A stretch of DNA of 64,000 nucleotides from an uncultured Pseudomonadota bacterium. GTDB taxonomy: Bacteria; Pseudomonadota; Gammaproteobacteria; Burkholderiales; SG8-39. Below, piece by piece: positions 61,660-64,000 of the stretch. Made by a program: the position numbers and the translations under genes. The notes under the pieces are model-generated. The model was not told where the DNA came from. It ran no database searches and saw nothing but the letters and a program-made list of their open reading frames with translations. Every line of letters begins with the position of its first letter. Position 1 is the stretch's first letter. Where the stretch lies: assembly GCA_903909415.1 (NCBI GenBank), contig CAIVVS010000260.1, positions 1 to 64,000 of the forward strand, in the 5' to 3' direction.

Positions 61660-62358
61660 ATGGACCAGGCCGGCTTCGAAGACCAACTCGACACCTTCAT
61701 GGAGCGCGCCGCCGCGCGCGCGGAGTTCGGCAACCGCTGGTTCAAGTGGCCCATCCTCAACGAGGACACGCCCTCCACCGCTTTCGACCAGCACTACGTC
61801 TACCATGTGGCATGGGCACTGCGACGCGTCGCCGGGCTCGCGCCACCCCACCACGTGGACTTCTCCTCGTCGCTGCATTTCTGCTCGACGTTGAGCGCGC
61901 TGGTGCCCACGCGCTTCTACGACCTGCGCCCGGCCGCGCTGCGCCTGCCCGGGCTGCAGTGCCTGCGTGCCGACCTGGCGGCGGCGGACTTCGACGTGGG
62001 CCGGCATCCCTCGGTATCCTGCATGCACGTGGTCGAGCACATCGGACTGGGGCGCTACGGCGACGCGGTGGACGCGGACGGCGACCTGAAGGCGATCGCG
62101 AACCTCAAGAAGGCCGTCGCGCCGGGCGGACAGCTGCTGTTCGTGGTGCCCTGCGGCAGGCCGGCGATCCACTTCAACGCCCACCGCATCTACCCGGCGG
62201 CCAGTGTCATCGGCTACTTCGCCGACGCCTTCGACCTGGCCGAGTTCCACTTCATCACCGGCGTGGAAGGCGAGGCCCCCTTGCAGGACCCCGCCCCGGA
62301 GGCCACGCTCGGCTACGACTACGGCTGCGGCTGCTTCCGCTTCGTCCGCAGGCCGTAG
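61660..62358 (+). CDS. DUF268 / methyltransferase-like protein
   Basis: The product is 232 aa. Core motifs CMHVVEHIGLGRYGD, DADGDLKAIANLKK, APGGQLLFVVPCG and FNAHRIYPA are the DUF268 signature; the fold resembles class I methyltransferases. Members are often found in polysaccharide or LPS clusters, but none is here. The function is unknown. The ATG at 61660 has no good ribosome site. It is convergent with the secreted hydrolase gene, 10 bases apart. Confidence 0.85.
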   Translation: MDQAGFEDQLDTFMERAAARAEFGNRWFKWPILNEDTPSTAFDQHYVYHVAWALRRVAGLAPPHHVDFSSSLHFCSTLSALVPTRFYDLRPAALRLPGLQCLRADLAAADFDVGRHPSVSCMHVVEHIGLGRYGDAVDADGDLKAIANLKKAVAPGGQLLFVVPCGRPAIHFNAHRIYPAASVIGYFADAFDLAEFHFITGVEGEAPLQDPAPEATLGYDYGCGCFRFVRRP

Positions 62359-62368
62359 CCACCCGCCA

Positions 62369-63763
62369 TCAGAGCGGCGTCCTGACGATCCGCCCGGTCC
62401 CTTCCACGAACCACTTCTCGCTGGGGAATGCCTTGCCGGCGAACTGCGAGGCCAGCCAGTCGGCCACGATGCCCAGCGGATTGGGCCCGAGGTTGGCCGA
62501 GGGCACACCGCCGACCGAGTGGCGGGAGTCCTGGTACACCACGTAGCGCTTCGGGCCCCGCAGCGCCTTCAGCAGCCGCTCGGTGTGCTCCAGCGGGGAG
62601 AGTTCGTCCGCCTCGCCCGCGATGCAGAGGTAAGGCGCCGTGATGCGGTTGGCGTGGCCCTCCCAGGTCATGCCCTTCCTGAACTGGTCGAACTTCGCCT
62701 CGTCATGGATGTTGCTCATGTACATGAAGCGCATCTTGAAGGTCGGCGAGGCCTCCTCGAAGATGGTGTGGAACCCGGGCTCGTGGCAGACGGCGCTCAC
62801 CGCCACCGCGCGGATGCGCGGCTCGTGCGCCGCGGCGATGGTGGAGAAGAAGGAACCGAAGCTGGTGCCGCTGATGCCGATCTTCCCGGCGTCCACTTCC
62901 GCGCGCTTCTCGAGCCAGTCGACGCACACCTTGCCGGTGGCCTGCCAGGCCTCCATGCTGAACCAGCTGCCGATCACCGGCGCCTCGTACTGCCCCGGGC
63001 CGTCCACGGCCAGCACCGCCATGCCGCGCGACAGGAAGCGGTCACCGTAAAGCGCCGTGCCCATTTCCTTGAAGCTGTCCATGCCGGGAATCGAGATCAC
63101 CGCCGGGATGCGCCCGCCGGTATAGCCCGGCGGCAGGTGGAACCAGGCCGGCAGGCGCTTGCCGTCGGGCAGCGTGAGCCAGACCTCCTCGACCTTGTGG
63201 TCGGCCAGTTGCGCGTACTTCAGGTAGCACTCGCGCTTGCGCTTGTTGCAGAACAGGTTCTTCTCGTTGTTCTCGTCGATCGGCCACTGCGCCGCGGCCC
63301 AGTGGATGGTCGCCATGTAGTAGTTCTCCCGCGCGGTGACCCGCTCGCCGGCCTCCTCGGCGGCCCTGGCCACCGCCTCGCGCCGGCGCGCCACCGCCTC
63401 GAAGGCCGGCGTGGCATCCGCGTACTTCTGGATGCGCCCGCGTATCGCCGCGAAATCCGCGTTCGCCTGGGGGCCGATGGGAGCGGACAGGTATATGGAG
63501 CGCGGCTGGTCCCAGTCCATGCCGACCGAGCGGATGGTGTTGTCCAGGGTCCAGCGCTGCTCGGTCCAGCGGCGCGTGACCGGGCCGGAATGGCCGCCTG
63601 CGGCGGCGGCGGCAGATCCCGTCCCGGAACGCGCATCGGCCGCGTGCGCCTGCGACCCAGCGAGCGTCGCCGCGGCAGCCGCGGCAGTGCCTGCGACCAG
63701 GGTCGCGGATTGCAGGAACTTCCTGCGGTCGAAATCGGCTTCCGGATTGCGTTCCTGCTCCAT
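62369..63763 (-). CDS. Tat-exported alpha/beta-hydrolase, DUF1100/DHPO-hydrolase-like
   Basis: The product is 464 aa. The N-terminus DRRKFLQSATLVAG is a twin-arginine signal, followed by an Ala-rich spacer. A helical cap region leads to a hydrolase core with SGTSFGSFF (nucleophile Ser), Asp in GEADELSPLEH and His in QDSRHSVGG. The layout resembles 2,6-dihydroxypseudooxynicotine hydrolase and FrsA-like proteins, which cleave C-C or ester bonds of aromatic ketones. Such enzymes are usually cytosolic, so periplasmic placement is a point of note. The ATG at 63763 starts the signal; a longer frame to 63859 lacks sense. Confidence 0.83.
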   Translation of the reverse strand: MEQERNPEADFDRRKFLQSATLVAGTAAAAAATLAGSQAHAADARSGTGSAAAAAGGHSGPVTRRWTEQRWTLDNTIRSVGMDWDQPRSIYLSAPIGPQANADFAAIRGRIQKYADATPAFEAVARRREAVARAAEEAGERVTARENYYMATIHWAAAQWPIDENNEKNLFCNKRKRECYLKYAQLADHKVEEVWLTLPDGKRLPAWFHLPPGYTGGRIPAVISIPGMDSFKEMGTALYGDRFLSRGMAVLAVDGPGQYEAPVIGSWFSMEAWQATGKVCVDWLEKRAEVDAGKIGISGTSFGSFFSTIAAAHEPRIRAVAVSAVCHEPGFHTIFEEASPTFKMRFMYMSNIHDEAKFDQFRKGMTWEGHANRITAPYLCIAGEADELSPLEHTERLLKALRGPKRYVVYQDSRHSVGGVPSANLGPNPLGIVADWLASQFAGKAFPSEKWFVEGTGRIVRTPL

Positions 63764-63891
63764 GCGGGCTCCCCCTGTTTTGTGGTGGCATGCCCCCTTG
63801 CCTGGCGCATGCGCGTGCCAGCATACCGCCCGACTCCGGCGCGCAATGTCGCGTGGCACAATCGCCGCGTTCCTTCGCCCCGGATGCCCGC

Positions 63892-64000
63892 ATGACTGCT
63901 CCCCTGCCCGCCGACCGCGTGTTCCGCGGCGGCAAGGTACTCACGATGGATGCGCGCGACAAGGTCGCCCAGGCTGTGGCGCTGCACGGCGAACGCATCC
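63892..64000 (+). CDS. YtcJ-like amidohydrolase, N-terminal fragment (cut by window end)
   Basis: The visible 36 residues, with VFRGGKVLTMDARDKVAQAVALHGERI, match the beta-sandwich start of YtcJ-type metal-dependent amidohydrolases. The metal ligands lie beyond the window. It is divergent from the Tat-exported hydrolase gene. The ATG at 63892 has a weak ribosome site. Confidence 0.6.
   Translation, partial: MTAPLPADRVFRGGKVLTMDARDKVAQAVALHGERI

Overview
The window is a high-GC (about 70% by eye) chromosomal segment of a betaproteobacterium. It most likely belongs to the Burkholderiales, with gene content reminiscent of Alcaligenaceae or Comamonadaceae; this placement is an inference. The clues are eleven periplasmic Bug/TctC-type solute-binding proteins, a divergent uvrB-tyrB pair, an RNase E with a long Arg/Gly- and Pro/Ala-rich tail, and Crp/Fnr proteins of Burkholderiales type. 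No CRISPR array, prophage, transposase or rRNA operon was seen. There is one tRNA, tRNA-Asn(GUU).

Layout. 1-1200: 3' end of rne and its terminator. 1.5-8.3 kb: a lipoprotein, a low-molecular-weight tyrosine phosphatase, three Bug genes, an alpha/beta-hydrolase homologue without a Ser nucleophile, and a metal-dependent cyclase. 8.4-17 kb: housekeeping genes, namely uvrB, tyrB, an AsmA-like protein, tRNA-Asn, a SnoaL-like protein, a VCBS/FG-GAP protein, a DM13 protein and hflX. 17-28.4 kb: a catabolic block with three Rieske terminal oxygenases (one with a beta subunit), three Bug genes, an isochorismatase-fold hydrolase and a VF530-type small protein. It is interrupted by a DHODH-family gene and two membrane proteins. 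28.6-31.2 kb: an MbcA/ParS-like protein translationally coupled to an FNR-like regulator without cluster cysteines, then a small membrane protein and an RcnB-family protein. 31.4-40.3 kb: one giant gene for cyclic beta-1,2-glucan synthase. 40.2-43.6 kb: DUF3185, MlaC-like, a second Crp/Fnr and an Old Yellow Enzyme. 43.8-56.9 kb: a second catabolic block containing a gentisate-dioxygenase-like bicupin, TauD/TfdA dioxygenase, Bug, PilZ, a formate/nitrite transporter, an exported amidohydrolase, two esterase-type hydrolases, a YeiH exporter, pirin, Bug, a 4,5-dihydroxyphthalate-decarboxylase-like protein and Bug. 57-64 kb: a dCache-PAS sensor without an output domain, two Bug genes, an HDOD protein, a DUF268 protein, a Tat-exported DUF1100-type hydrolase, and the start of a YtcJ-like amidohydrolase.

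How the genes fit together. Most of the window reads as small uptake-plus-catabolism cassettes. Each pairs a Bug receptor with one or two enzymes acting on aromatic or carboxylic acids, often through 4-base ATGA overlaps. No TctA/TctB membrane genes, no Rieske reductase or ferredoxin, and no LysR-, GntR-, IclR- or MarR-type regulator lies in the window, so transport, electron supply and control must come from elsewhere. Several divergent intergenic regions carry perfect palindromes that could be operators for distant regulators.

The least conventional units are the MbcA/ParS-like-FNR-like pair, the hydrolase lacking catalytic Ser and His, the class-2-shaped DHODH with a class-1-type Cys, the VF530 gene locked into a Rieske operon, and a six-codon minicistron overlapping the TTG start of the glucan synthase. 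None is proven to be new; each is a testable observation.
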